Of a stretch of 34,919 nt of DNA, positions 16,680-25,514 are shown piece by piece; the first letter of the stretch is position 1, and each line of letters opens with the position of its first letter. The notes beneath the pieces were generated by a model. The model did no database searches. It was not told the DNA's origin and saw only the letters and a program-made list of their open reading frames with translations. Location of the stretch: positions 1 through 34,919 of the forward strand of contig SCMT01000039.1 of the NCBI GenBank assembly GCA_005502915.1. The letters are read 5' to 3'. A program made the position numbers and the translations under genes. Source of the stretch: Lysobacteraceae bacterium 2PB (lineage in GTDB: Bacteria; Pseudomonadota; Gammaproteobacteria; Xanthomonadales; Xanthomonadaceae).

Positions 16680-17678
16680 TCAGCGGCGGGAATGTTGCAT
16701 GGCAGCATCCGTCAGCGGTGGATGACGGCCCTGCAGGCGTGCGCTGGCGCGTGCGCCCGGCGGTGCGAGCAGGAACCGCAGCGGCACCTCCGCACGATCG
16801 CGCCAGGCGGCCTCGTTGTGCTCGGCGCCCTCGAAGCGCAGCGTCCGCCACGACCGGCCCTGGCGCCAGCCGGCGCGGGACAGGGCGGTATCCATCCGCG
16901 CCTGGTAGGGCGGGTAGCGTGCATCCAGTGTCGCGGTGCCGAAGTCGAAGTACAGCCGGTGCGACCGGCGGGGCGGCAGGTGCGCGGCGAACCAGTCGAT
17001 CATGCAGCCGCCGCAGGCCGGCCAGTGGGTGGACAGCGCGGCGGCGGCACCGAAGGTGCGCGGATGGCGCGAGATCGCGTAGAGCGAAATCAGCCCGCCC
17101 ATGCTCGATCCCATGACGAAGGTGTCGTCGCGCCCCGGCCGGGTGCGGTAGCGCCGGTCGATCTCGGGCTTCAGCGCGTCGACGAGGAAGCGCAGGTAGT
17201 CGTCGCCGCGCAGTCCATCGGCCGCCAGCAGCGGGCGACCTTCGATGCCGCTGTCCACGGTGGAGGTGGTCACCGCCGCCTGCGGCATGTACTCCGCGAA
17301 GCGATCCGACGTGTTCCAGACGCCGACGACGATGGCCTCGCGCACCTCGCCGCGCGCGACCAGCCGGGTCATCGCGCCGTCGATGTCCCAGTCGCTGCCG
17401 GTGAAGGCGATGCCGGGATCGAACAGGTTCTGCCCGTCATGCATGTACAGCACGGGATAGCGGCGTCGGGGCGATTGCGCGTACGACGGCGGCAGCCACA
17501 CGTCCACGCGGCGCGGCAGCAGCGGCGCGGCGGGCGTCGCCAGCCAGCGCTCGACCGTGCCGGTCGCCTGCAGCGGCGCATCGATCGCCGGTGCCAGCAC
17601 CTGCGCGCAAGCGGACGCGGCCATCAGCGCAGCGGCCAGCCCCGCGACGAAGCACCACCCGAACCGGACGCGTGTCAT
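16680..17678 (-). CDS. Exported alpha/beta-hydrolase, esterase D/Fes-like
   Basis: This 332-residue alpha/beta-hydrolase of the putative-esterase family has a signal peptide at 1-25 (ends ACA). The nucleophile is Ser192 in GSSMGG (190-195) and the catalytic histidine is probably His287 in EGAEHNEAAW; Asp246 in YFDFGT is a likely third member. VLYMHDGQNLFDP (76-88) forms the characteristic oxyanion-region segment. It should act in the periplasm, on an acyl or acetyl ester; with GH97 upstream, a sugar ester is plausible but unproven. The start at 17678 overlaps the DUF6445 stop in an ATGA arrangement, so the two are translationally coupled. It is the last gene of the GH97-DUF6445-esterase operon. 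Confidence 0.82.
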   Translation of the reverse strand: MTRVRFGWCFVAGLAAALMAASACAQVLAPAIDAPLQATGTVERWLATPAAPLLPRRVDVWLPPSYAQSPRRRYPVLYMHDGQNLFDPGIAFTGSDWDIDGAMTRLVARGEVREAIVVGVWNTSDRFAEYMPQAAVTTSTVDSGIEGRPLLAADGLRGDDYLRFLVDALKPEIDRRYRTRPGRDDTFVMGSSMGGLISLYAISRHPRTFGAAAALSTHWPACGGCMIDWFAAHLPPRRSHRLYFDFGTATLDARYPPYQARMDTALSRAGWRQGRSWRTLRFEGAEHNEAAWRDRAEVPLRFLLAPPGARASARLQGRHPPLTDAAMQHSRR

Positions 17679-18385
17679 GCGCCGAGCCTCCGCCGACAGG
17701 TGAAGAAGCCGTTGAGCGTGAGCCGCCCGCGTCGCGGATCCGCCGACAGCCGCTCCGGATGCAGGATCTCGCCGCTGTGGAACACCGTGCCTTCGTAGAC
17801 GATCAACCGGTTGAAGCGGGCCGGCACGCTCAGTCGTTTCTCGAACCAGGCGTTCGACGCGGTCATGTAGCCGGTGCGCACGCCGTAGGCGGCCTCGAAG
17901 GCTGCGGCGTCCATCTGCCCTGAGGCGTGGATCATCGGCAGGATCACCTCCGGCGGATGCTTCGGCGCGTAGAACGCGGTGCCGCCAAGATCCGGATCGT
18001 CGAACAGGTAGAGCACCGAGGCGACGATGCGATGCGCGGGCGAGACGCTGAGGCGATCGACGTGGCAGAGCGACTGCGCCGGCCGCAGGCGCTCCGGCAG
18101 CGTCGTGGTCAGCGACAGCCGGCTGTACATGCGCTCGGTGCGGCGCACCGCGAAATGCGCGCGCAGGTGCAGCGAGAAGAACGCATCGAGCTGCGCCGAG
18201 AAGGACTCGGGCATGCGCAGCTCCGGCCCGGGATAGGCATTGTGCGGCGCTTCGACGAAGTCCCCGGCGTGACGCACCGCATGTTCGACCAGCGCGCCCG
18301 GATCGAGCAGCGCATCGTCGATGACATGGCAGGCATGGCGGCCGGCGATGGTCAGGGTCTCGATGCGGGGGCGCGGGTTGAACAT
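17675..18385 (-). CDS. DUF6445 family protein, probable Fe(II)/2-oxoglutarate oxygenase fold
   Basis: This 236-residue protein has no signal peptide. I assign DUF6445 from the overall pattern: N-terminal VIDDALLDPGALVEHA, central LCHVDRLSVSPAHRIVASVLYL and C-terminal FNRLIVYEGTVFHSGEIL. The spacing of His108-x-Asp110, His203 and Arg221 (in RRGRLTLNGFF) fits the HxD...H...R metal and cosubstrate set of 2-oxoglutarate-dependent dioxygenases, and the segment between resembles a jelly-roll. Such genes are often found near tryptophan-halogenase and TonB receptor genes. It starts 15 bp after the GH97 stop and overlaps the esterase by 4 bp. Substrate and activity are unknown; the dioxygenase reading is my inference from residue spacing. 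Confidence 0.75.
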   Translation of the reverse strand: MFNPRPRIETLTIAGRHACHVIDDALLDPGALVEHAVRHAGDFVEAPHNAYPGPELRMPESFSAQLDAFFSLHLRAHFAVRRTERMYSRLSLTTTLPERLRPAQSLCHVDRLSVSPAHRIVASVLYLFDDPDLGGTAFYAPKHPPEVILPMIHASGQMDAAAFEAAYGVRTGYMTASNAWFEKRLSVPARFNRLIVYEGTVFHSGEILHPERLSADPRRGRLTLNGFFTCRRRLGA

Positions 18386-18400
18386 GGGTGGCCGTCGTCG

Positions 18401-20479
18401 TTACAAGGCCACGAACCGGATCGCCGTGCCGCCACCCGGCGCGAGTCGCAGGTCGAGCGTGTCGCGTGCGGAGACCTCGCGGGTTTCGCGCAGGTAGGAG
18501 AAGCGTTTCGCGCCACGGAAGTCGGCATCGTCGCCGTCGCGGTGGATCTCGGCGCGGTAGCGGCGGCCGGGATCGAGGAAGTCCAGCGGCACGGACACGC
18601 GGCGTCGCTGCTCGTCGTTGACCGCGCCGAGATACCAGTCCTCGCTGTTGCGGTCCTTGCGCGCGATCACTGCGTAGTCGCCGACCTCGCCGGCCGGGGC
18701 GCGGGTGTCCTGCCAGTCCACCGGCACCGCGCGGATGAAGCCGAAGGCTTCCGGATACTTCGCGTAGTGCTCGGGCAGGTCGGCGGCCATGTGCACCGGG
18801 CTGTACAGCACCACGTAGTCGGCGAGCTGGCGCGCGAGGGTGTTCTGGATCTCCTGGCCGTTGCGCCCGGTCAGGCTGAGCACGCCGGGGGTGAAATCCA
18901 TCGGCCCGGCGAGCATCCGCGTGTACACCAGGTTGGGCTCGTGCTCGGGCGGATTCGGCGGATTGCCCCAGGCGTTGAATTCCTGGCCGCGCGCGCCTTC
19001 GCGCGTGACCCAGTTGGGATAGGTGCGGCGCAGGCCGGTGTCCTTGATCGGCTCGTGCGCATTGATCGCGATCCGATGCTTCGCCGCCGCCTGCACCACG
19101 CGCAGGTGGTGGTTGCTCATGAACTGGCCTTCGTGCCATTCGCGCACCACCGGGCCGCCTGCGACGTCCTGGCGTTCGATCTGTCCCGCGTCGCAGACGT
19201 AGCCGGTCTTCACCACGTCGATGCCGAGTCGCGCGAATTTCGCGAACGCGGCATCCATCTGCCGCTCGTAGTAGCTGACCGCGCAGGCGGTCTCATGGTG
19301 GCCGATCAGGTGCACGCCCTTCGCCTTCGCGTAGGCGGCCAGGCCTTCGAGGTCGTAGTCCGGCGTCGGCTTCGCGAAGTCGAAGTTCCAGCCGTTGGCG
19401 AACCAGTCGCCGTCCCAGCCCACGTTCCAGCCTTCGACCAGCACGCCGCGGAAGCCGTGCTTCGCCGCGAAATCGATGTAGCGCTTCGTGTTCGCGGTGG
19501 TCGCGCCGTGCTTCGGCCCGGTGCCCCAGGTTTCCGTGTCCAGATGCAGCGACCACCACACGCCGACGTACTTCGAGGGCTTGAACCAGCTCACGTCGCC
19601 GAGCGCGTTCGGCACGTTGAGGTTGAGGATCAGGTTCGATTCCACCAGGCCGCCGGCGCGATCCGCGATCTGCAGCGTGCGCCAGGGCGTGACGAACGGC
19701 GTGCGCCGCACCACCTTCGCCGGGCTGCCGGGCGTGAGCATCGCGCGCAGCCGGCCGCCATCGCCCTTGGCGAGGTTCATGCCGGCGTAGTCGACCAGCG
19801 CGGCCTCGTGGATCGCGATGTGCGTCCCGTCGTCGGTGCGCAGGGTCAGCGGCGTCTGCGCCACGCCCACTTCCGACAGCGGCGTGCGGTTGTAGAGATA
19901 CTCCTCGCGATTCCATTCGAAGGCTGGCAACCACCATGCGGTCGCGGGCTTCGCGATCGCGAATTCGGTCAGTTCCTCCTGGATCTGCACCTCGTCCAGC
20001 GCCGCTTGCTTGGGGAACTCGTAGCGGAAGCCGATGCCGTCGTCGAACACGCGCACCACCACGTCGAAGCGGCGACGGTCGTGGTCGCGTTCGACGAAGG
20101 TCGCGCGCAGCTCGTTGTAGTGCTCGCGCACGACGCGGCGTTCGCCCCAGGGCAGTTCCCAGGTGGTGTCGGCGCTGCGCGAGGCCTGACTCTCCAGGCT
20201 GAGGCCGCGCAGCAGCTGGCGCCCGTTGCGCAGGATGAAGCCGAGCCGGGAATCGTCGACCAGTGGCGCGCCTTTACGCTGCACGCGGTAGGCGAGCCGG
20301 CCTTCGCCGTTGAGGTCGAGTTCGACCGTCAGCGCACCATCCGGTGATCGCACCGAGGCAACGGTGTCGGCCTGCGCGGGCAGCGTGCTGCACAGCAGCA
20401 AACCGGACAGGAGCACGAGCAGGAGCAGGACGGGCTGGAGCGGGCGAACGGCGTGGCGCGGTTGCATCGTCGTGTCCAT
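18401..20479 (-). CDS. GH97 alpha-glucosidase, SusB-like inverting type
   Basis: This 692-residue periplasmic enzyme resembles SusB and would release glucose from malto-oligosaccharides. A signal peptide covers about 1-37. The N-terminal super-sandwich, the barrel and a C-terminal sandwich are all present. Candidate catalytic glutamates match the inverting SusB set: Glu396 in GHHET, Glu476 in INAHE and Glu494 in TREGARG. At the place where retaining GH97 enzymes carry a nucleophilic aspartate, this one has VKTGYV (423-428), consistent with inversion and alpha-glucosidase activity. ATGs at 20479 and 20467 are both possible; the first is used. It heads the GH97-DUF6445-esterase operon and is divergent from halogenase 3 with an alpha-glucan-type operator between them. 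Confidence 0.92.
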   Translation of the reverse strand: MDTTMQPRHAVRPLQPVLLLLVLLSGLLLCSTLPAQADTVASVRSPDGALTVELDLNGEGRLAYRVQRKGAPLVDDSRLGFILRNGRQLLRGLSLESQASRSADTTWELPWGERRVVREHYNELRATFVERDHDRRRFDVVVRVFDDGIGFRYEFPKQAALDEVQIQEELTEFAIAKPATAWWLPAFEWNREEYLYNRTPLSEVGVAQTPLTLRTDDGTHIAIHEAALVDYAGMNLAKGDGGRLRAMLTPGSPAKVVRRTPFVTPWRTLQIADRAGGLVESNLILNLNVPNALGDVSWFKPSKYVGVWWSLHLDTETWGTGPKHGATTANTKRYIDFAAKHGFRGVLVEGWNVGWDGDWFANGWNFDFAKPTPDYDLEGLAAYAKAKGVHLIGHHETACAVSYYERQMDAAFAKFARLGIDVVKTGYVCDAGQIERQDVAGGPVVREWHEGQFMSNHHLRVVQAAAKHRIAINAHEPIKDTGLRRTYPNWVTREGARGQEFNAWGNPPNPPEHEPNLVYTRMLAGPMDFTPGVLSLTGRNGQEIQNTLARQLADYVVLYSPVHMAADLPEHYAKYPEAFGFIRAVPVDWQDTRAPAGEVGDYAVIARKDRNSEDWYLGAVNDEQRRRVSVPLDFLDPGRRYRAEIHRDGDDADFRGAKRFSYLRETREVSARDTLDLRLAPGGGTAIRFVAL

Positions 20480-20563
20480 CGGATCGGCGGGAGTCTTCGT
20501 CCAGGACCCGCACTGTCGCGCATCCGGCGCACGACGTCGGCGGACTTCCGTATGCTTGCCGGA

Positions 20564-20577
20564 TGAATACGTTTGCA
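20564..20577. promoter_or_regulatory. LacI-type operator between GH97 and halogenase 3
   Basis: TGAATACGTTTGCA, with central CG and 5 of 7 paired positions, shares the TGAATACG...TGCA frame with 23933-23946 and 31694-31707. It is 84 bp from each start codon of the divergent pair, so one regulator could control both. Confidence 0.72.
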
Positions 20578-20660
20578 GCTGCGCGCCCGGCAGACGGGGC
20601 CATGACCCCGCGACGTCGGCGCCGCATACTTCGAGGCATCGTCCAAGGGGAAGTCGTTGC

Positions 20661-22187
20661 ATGAATGCTGCAGCCGTCGAATCGCCGGGTCGCGTCACCG
20701 AAGTCGTCATCGTCGGTGGCGGCACCGCAGGGTGGATGACCGCCGCAGCGTTGGCCAAGGTGCTGACCCCGGCGCACAGCATCCGCCTGGTCGAATCCGA
20801 CGAGATCGGCACGGTCGGCGTCGGCGAAGCGACCATCCCGATGATCAAGCTGTTCAACCAGGCGCTGGACCTGGACGAGAACGACTTCATCCGAGAGACG
20901 AAAGGCTCGTTCAAGCTCGGCATCGAGTTCGTGAACTGGGGCCGCCTCGGCGACAGCTACATCCACGGCTTCGGCAAGATCGGTCAGGACCTCGGCCTGC
21001 TGCCGTTCTACCAGTACTGGCTGAAGATGTTCCAGGCCGGCAAGGCCGGGCCGCTGGACGACTATTCGATCAACACGCTCGCCTGCCGGCACGACCGATT
21101 CATGCCGGCGCGCACGGACCGGCCGAACTCGCCGCTCGCCGACATCGCCTACGCCTACCACTTCGACGCCGGCCTGTACGCGCGCTACCTGCGGCGCTAC
21201 GCGGAGGCGCGCGGCGTGCGCCGCATCGAGGGCAAGGTCGCAAGCGTCGAGCAGCGCGCCGAGGACGGCTTCATCGAGGCGGTGGTGCTGGAGAGCGGCG
21301 AACGCGTCGCCGGCCAGCTGTTCGTCGACTGCTCCGGCTTCCGCGGCCTGCTGATCGAGCAGACCCTGAAGACCGGCTACATCGACTGGACGCATTGGCT
21401 GCCCTGCGACCGCGCGGTCGCGGTGCAGTGCGAATCGAAGGCGTCGCTCACGCCCTATACCCGCTCGACCGCGCGCGAGGCCGGCTGGCAGTGGCGCATC
21501 CCGCTGCAGCATCGGGTCGGCAACGGCTACGTGTTCAGCAGCGCGCACATTTCCGAGGACGAAGCCACCGCGACGCTGCTGCGCAACCTCGAAGGCGAGG
21601 CCATCGTCGACCCGCGCCCGTTGCGCTTCGTGACCGGCAAGCGGAAGAAGTTCTGGAACCGCAATGTCGTCGCCGTCGGCCTGGCCAGCGGCTTCATGGA
21701 GCCGCTGGAATCGACCAGCATCCACCTGATCCAGTCGGCCATCGCGCGCCTGACCGCGTTCTTCCCGCATGCCGGCTTCGACCAGGCCGACATCGACGAA
21801 TTCAACGCGCACTCCGACCTGGAGTTCGACCGCATCCGCGATTTCCTGATCCTGCACTACCACGCCACCGAGCGCGACGACACGCCGTTCTGGAACCACG
21901 TCCGGACGATGGAGGTGCCGGAGACGCTGCGGCGGAAGATGGACCTGTTCCTGAGCAACGGCCGGATCTTCCGCGACGGCAGCGAGCTGTTCGCCGAACC
22001 CAGCTGGATGCAGGTGATGTTCGGCCAGCGCATGCGCCCGCGCGGCTACCACCCGCTGGTCGATGTCTACACCGAGGAGAAGATCGCCGAGTACATGGCG
22101 AACGTGCGCGGGGTGATCGGCAAGTGCGTCCAGGTCATGCCGACGCACGCGGAGTACATCGCGAGGACCTGCGCCGCGCCGATGTGA
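20661..22187 (+). CDS. Flavin-dependent tryptophan-halogenase-family protein 3
   Basis: This 508-residue halogenase homologue carries VGGGTAGW (18-25), VGVGEATIP (52-60), Lys85 in GSFKLGIEF as the catalytic lysine, WQWRIP (276-281) and EPLES (347-351) with Glu350-Ser351. All core residues of PrnA/RebH-type enzymes are present. It is closer to halogenase 2 than to halogenase 1 in motif sequence (both have GWQWRIPLQHRVGNG). It has no signal peptide. The ATG has AAGGGGAAG upstream. It is a single plus-strand gene, divergent from GH97 and convergent with the GH13 alpha-glucosidase 37 bp away. The shared operator suggests it is induced with alpha-glucan genes. The natural substrate is unknown. Confidence 0.9.
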   Translation: MNAAAVESPGRVTEVVIVGGGTAGWMTAAALAKVLTPAHSIRLVESDEIGTVGVGEATIPMIKLFNQALDLDENDFIRETKGSFKLGIEFVNWGRLGDSYIHGFGKIGQDLGLLPFYQYWLKMFQAGKAGPLDDYSINTLACRHDRFMPARTDRPNSPLADIAYAYHFDAGLYARYLRRYAEARGVRRIEGKVASVEQRAEDGFIEAVVLESGERVAGQLFVDCSGFRGLLIEQTLKTGYIDWTHWLPCDRAVAVQCESKASLTPYTRSTAREAGWQWRIPLQHRVGNGYVFSSAHISEDEATATLLRNLEGEAIVDPRPLRFVTGKRKKFWNRNVVAVGLASGFMEPLESTSIHLIQSAIARLTAFFPHAGFDQADIDEFNAHSDLEFDRIRDFLILHYHATERDDTPFWNHVRTMEVPETLRRKMDLFLSNGRIFRDGSELFAEPSWMQVMFGQRMRPRGYHPLVDVYTEEKIAEYMANVRGVIGKCVQVMPTHAEYIARTCAAPM

Positions 22188-22224
22188 TGCGCAGCGCAGG
22201 TCGGATCGGGACTTGCGGGAGACG

Positions 22225-23853
22225 TCAGCCTGCGTAGACGACCGCGAACAACGCGCCACGCGGCGGCAGGCGCAGCGTCGCGCCCTCGAGCGCGCCTGCG
22301 ACCAGCCCCGGCGCATCGATCGGGCGCAGCGCCAGCCCGGCAGGCACGGCCCAGGTGGCCACGTCGTTGGACAGGTTGAACACGACGAGCAGCGTGTCGC
22401 CGCTTGCCGCATCGCTGCGCGTGAACACCAGTACCGGTTCGTCGCTGTCGAGGAAGGCGATGTCGCCGGAGACCAGCGCAGGCTGCGCGCGCCGCCAGCG
22501 CAGGAACGCACGGGTGGCGTTGAGCACGGACTGCGGGTCGGCATCCTGCGCGGCGACATTGCGGGCGCGGTGCGAGTCGGGCACCGGCAGCCAGGGCGTG
22601 CCGTTGCTGAAGCCGGCGTTGCGGCCGTCGTTCCAGGGCATCGGCGTGCGGCAGCCGTCGCGGCCCTTGAACTTGGGCCAGAAGGCGATGCCGTAGGGGT
22701 CGCGCAGCGATTCGAAGGGAATCTCCGCTTCCTCCAGGCCCAGCTCCTCGCCCTGGTACAGGCAGACCGAACCGCGCAGCGAACAGACCAGCGCGACCAG
22801 CTGTTTCGCGAACGCATCGGACGGCGCATCGCCGCCCCAGCGCGTGACCGCGCGGCGCACGTCGTGGTTGGAGATCGCCCAGCACGGCCAGCCTTCGCGC
22901 ATGGTCGCTTCGAGGCGTTCCACGGTGCCGCGGAGGTGGGCGACGCTGAAATCGTCGGTCAGCAGCTCGAAGCTGTAGCCCATGTGCAGGCGCGACGGCG
23001 TGCAGTATTCGGCCATCGTCGCCAGCGAATCCTCCGAGGAGATCTCGCCGAGCGTGGTCGCGCCGGGATAGCGGTCGAGCAGGGCGCGCACGTCCTCGAT
23101 GAAATCGAGGTTCTCCGGCTGCGTGTTGTTGTGCCAGTGGTACTGGAACGCGTACGGATTGTCCGGGCTGAATCCGCGACCGGTACGCAGCTCCGGCGGC
23201 TTCGCCGGGTTGTCGCGCAGCGCGGCGTCGTGGAAGCAGAAGTTGATGGCGTCCATGCGGAAGCCGTCGACGCCGCGGTCGAGCCAGAACTTCAGGTTGT
23301 CCAGCTGCGCGGCGCGCACCTGCGGGTTGTGGAAGTTCAGGTCCGGCTGCGAGGACAGGAAGTTGTGCAGGAAGTACTGGCCGCGACGCGGCTCCCACTG
23401 CCAGGCCACGCCGCCGAAGATCGACAGCCAGTTGTTCGGCGGCGCGCCGTCGGGCTTCGCGTCGGCCCAGACGTACCAGTCGGCCTTCGCGTTGTCGCGA
23501 CTCTCGCGGCTTTCGCGGAACCAGGCATGGTCGATCGACGTGTGGCTGAGCACCTGGTCGATCACCACCTTCAGGCCGCGCGCATGCGCCTCGGCGAGCA
23601 GGTGGTCGATGTCGGCGAGCGTGCCGAACATCGGGTCGACGTCGCGGTAGTCGGCGATGTCGTAGCCGAAATCGGCCATCGGCGAGCGGAAGAACGGCGA
23701 GATCCAGATCGCGTCCACGCCCAGCGATGCGATATGGTCGAGGCGCTCGACGATCCCGGGGAGGTCGCCGATGCCATCGTCGTTGCTGTCGCGGAAGCTG
23801 CGCGGATAGACCTGGTAGATCACCGCGCCGCGCCACCAGTCCATCATCGTCAT
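22225..23853 (-). CDS. Cytoplasmic GH13 alpha-glucosidase, XgtA-like (GH13_23)
   Basis: This 542-residue enzyme begins MTMMDWWRGAVIYQVYPRSF, the usual opening of oligo-1,6-/alpha-glucosidases, and has no signal peptide, so it works in the cytoplasm on imported maltose or maltodextrin. The GH13 triad is Asp201 in GFRMDAINF, Glu270 in TLGEISSED and Asp331 in ISNHD. The long FSPDNPYAFQYHWHNNTQPE loop (228-247) and overall length match the Xanthomonas XgtA/Halomonas HaG group, known for transglucosylation as well as hydrolysis. The start at 23853 lacks a strong ribosome site; in-frame ATGs at codons 3 and 4 are close alternatives. It is divergent from the MalT-like transporter, with an operator between. 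Confidence 0.92.
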   Translation of the reverse strand: MTMMDWWRGAVIYQVYPRSFRDSNDDGIGDLPGIVERLDHIASLGVDAIWISPFFRSPMADFGYDIADYRDVDPMFGTLADIDHLLAEAHARGLKVVIDQVLSHTSIDHAWFRESRESRDNAKADWYVWADAKPDGAPPNNWLSIFGGVAWQWEPRRGQYFLHNFLSSQPDLNFHNPQVRAAQLDNLKFWLDRGVDGFRMDAINFCFHDAALRDNPAKPPELRTGRGFSPDNPYAFQYHWHNNTQPENLDFIEDVRALLDRYPGATTLGEISSEDSLATMAEYCTPSRLHMGYSFELLTDDFSVAHLRGTVERLEATMREGWPCWAISNHDVRRAVTRWGGDAPSDAFAKQLVALVCSLRGSVCLYQGEELGLEEAEIPFESLRDPYGIAFWPKFKGRDGCRTPMPWNDGRNAGFSNGTPWLPVPDSHRARNVAAQDADPQSVLNATRAFLRWRRAQPALVSGDIAFLDSDEPVLVFTRSDAASGDTLLVVFNLSNDVATWAVPAGLALRPIDAPGLVAGALEGATLRLPPRGALFAVVYAG

Positions 23854-23880
23854 CCGGAGAAAAGCAGGTCAGGGCGCAAG

Positions 23881-23889
23881 ACTATTCCA
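23881..23889 (-). promoter_or_regulatory. Candidate -10 region of the GH13_23 gene
   Basis: Read leftward this is TGGAATAGT, 28 nt upstream of the GH13_23 start. The same 9-mer occurs at 31641-31649, 32 nt upstream of the other divergent GH13 gene, and both copies lie 43-44 nt from an operator. This looks like a conserved promoter core, AATAGT as the -10; no clear -35 is visible. Confidence 0.4.
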
Positions 23890-23932
23890 TGCCATCGCAC
23901 TGCACGATGAGGATCGCGTCGCTGTCGCGACC

Positions 23933-23946
23933 TGAATACGATTGCA
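23933..23946. promoter_or_regulatory. LacI-type operator between GH13_23 and the MalT-like transporter
   Basis: TGAATACGATTGCA keeps the TGAATACG and TTGCA parts of the other alpha-glucan sites and is followed by GCTGC, as at 20578-20582. It is the least symmetric copy. It lies 79 bp from the GH13_23 start and 161 bp from the transporter start. Confidence 0.68.
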
Positions 23947-24107
23947 GCTGCCGTTGTGCACCCGCGCCTCTGTCTACCATGCCTGCGACACGTGCCTGCC
24001 ACCCCGGCCGACCGCCCACGGGAACGCGCCGGGCACGCGACCGGAGGCCATGCGCCGGTGTACGTTCGACGCCACGGCGCCATGGCGGCGCCCACGAGGA
24101 AACCTGG

Positions 24108-25505
24108 ATGAACCGCAGTCCCACGCACCCCCGGCCGGAGCTGTCCTTCTGGCAGATCTGGAACATGTCCTTCGGCTTTCTGGGCATCCAGTTCGGCTTC
24201 GCGCTGCAGGGCGGCTTCATGTCGCGGATCTTCCAGACCCTGGGCGCGGACAAGGACGCACTGCCGCTGCTGTGGATCGCCGCGCCGCTGACCGGGCTGC
24301 TGGTGCAGCCGGTGATCGGCTACTTCAGCGACCGCACCTGGCATCCGCTGCTCGGTCGCCGTCGGCCCTACTTCCTGATCGGCGCGATCTTCGCCTCGAT
24401 CGCCCTGGTGTTCATGCCGTACTCGCCCACGCTGTGGATGGCGGCGGGCCTGCTGTGGGTGCTCGATGCCTCGATCAACGTGAGCATGGAACCCTTCCGC
24501 GCCCTGGTCGCCGACAAGCTGCCGGAACGCCAGCGCTCGTACGGCTTCGTGCTGCAGACGCTGATCATCGGCATCGGCACCTGGGTGGCGAGCAGCCTGC
24601 CGTGGATCGTGAACCAGCTCGGCGTCGCCAACGAGGCCGGCCCGGGCGTGGTGCCGCCGTCGGTCAAGGTCGCCTTCTCGATCGGCGCCTTCGTCTTCCT
24701 CGCCAGCATCCTGGTGACCGTGCTGACCACCCGCGAGGATCCGCCGGAGGATCCCGACGCCTTCGCCCGCGAGAAGCAGTCATCGCGCAACTTCATCGCC
24801 GAGATCGCCCGCGACATCGCCGCGATGCCCCGGCAGATGCTCAACATCGGCATCGTGCAGTTCTTCAGCTGGCTGTCGTTCTTCAGCATGTGGAGCATGG
24901 CCACCCCGGCGCTGACCGAGCATGTGTTCAAGGCGCCCGCGCCGGATCCGGCGGCCTTCGACATGGCCGTCGCCGCGCAGGCCGAGGCCTTCCGCGCGGC
25001 CAACGGCGCCTTCCAGAACGCCGCCGACCTCGTCGGTTCGTACATGGGCTACTACGGCCTGTCGTCGATGGCGGTGGCGCTGCTGCTCGCCGTGTACGCC
25101 GCGCGCCGCCCGCTCAATCGTCGCCTCGTGCACTGCGTCGCGCTGGTGCTCGGCGGCCTCGGCTTCCTGTCCATGGCGGTGGTGCCGTCGCCGGCCGCGC
25201 TGATCGGTTCCTTCGCCCTGGTCGGCGTGGCCTGGGCCAGCATCCTGTCGATGCCCTACGCGCTGCTCTCGTCCTGCGTCGATCCGAAGCGCATGGGCGT
25301 GTACATGGGCATCTTCAACATGTTCATCGTGATTCCGCAGATCGTCGCCGCGACCCTGCTCGGTCCGACCCTGCGCCTGTTCTTCGACAACCAGCCGATC
25401 TACGCCCTGATCATCAGCGGCGCGAGCCTGATCGTCGGTGCCGTATGCCTGGTGCGCGTGAGCGAGCCGCAGGCGCAGGCCGCCGTCGCCCCGGCCGCGC
25501 ACTGA
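24108..25505 (+). CDS. MalT-like maltose/maltodextrin:cation symporter (GPH/sucrose-transporter MFS)
   Basis: This 465-residue inner-membrane transporter belongs to the glycoside-pentoside-hexuronide/SUC-like branch of the major facilitator superfamily. Marks are SFGFLGIQFGFALQ in the first helix (21-34), GYFSDRTWHPLLGRRRPY (71-88) in the first cytoplasmic loop and a conserved DASINVSMEPFRALVAD segment. Such proteins sit in maltose loci of Xanthomonas, Caulobacter and Shewanella and import maltose or maltodextrin. The ATG at 24108 has GAGGAAAC upstream; the open frame further upstream has no transporter character. It is 9 bp upstream of the exported amylase, clearly one operon, and divergent from the cytoplasmic alpha-glucosidase that would process its substrate. 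Confidence 0.9.
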   Translation: MNRSPTHPRPELSFWQIWNMSFGFLGIQFGFALQGGFMSRIFQTLGADKDALPLLWIAAPLTGLLVQPVIGYFSDRTWHPLLGRRRPYFLIGAIFASIALVFMPYSPTLWMAAGLLWVLDASINVSMEPFRALVADKLPERQRSYGFVLQTLIIGIGTWVASSLPWIVNQLGVANEAGPGVVPPSVKVAFSIGAFVFLASILVTVLTTREDPPEDPDAFAREKQSSRNFIAEIARDIAAMPRQMLNIGIVQFFSWLSFFSMWSMATPALTEHVFKAPAPDPAAFDMAVAAQAEAFRAANGAFQNAADLVGSYMGYYGLSSMAVALLLAVYAARRPLNRRLVHCVALVLGGLGFLSMAVVPSPAALIGSFALVGVAWASILSMPYALLSSCVDPKRMGVYMGIFNMFIVIPQIVAATLLGPTLRLFFDNQPIYALIISGASLIVGAVCLVRVSEPQAQAAVAPAAH

Positions 25506-25514
25506 GGAGTCCAC

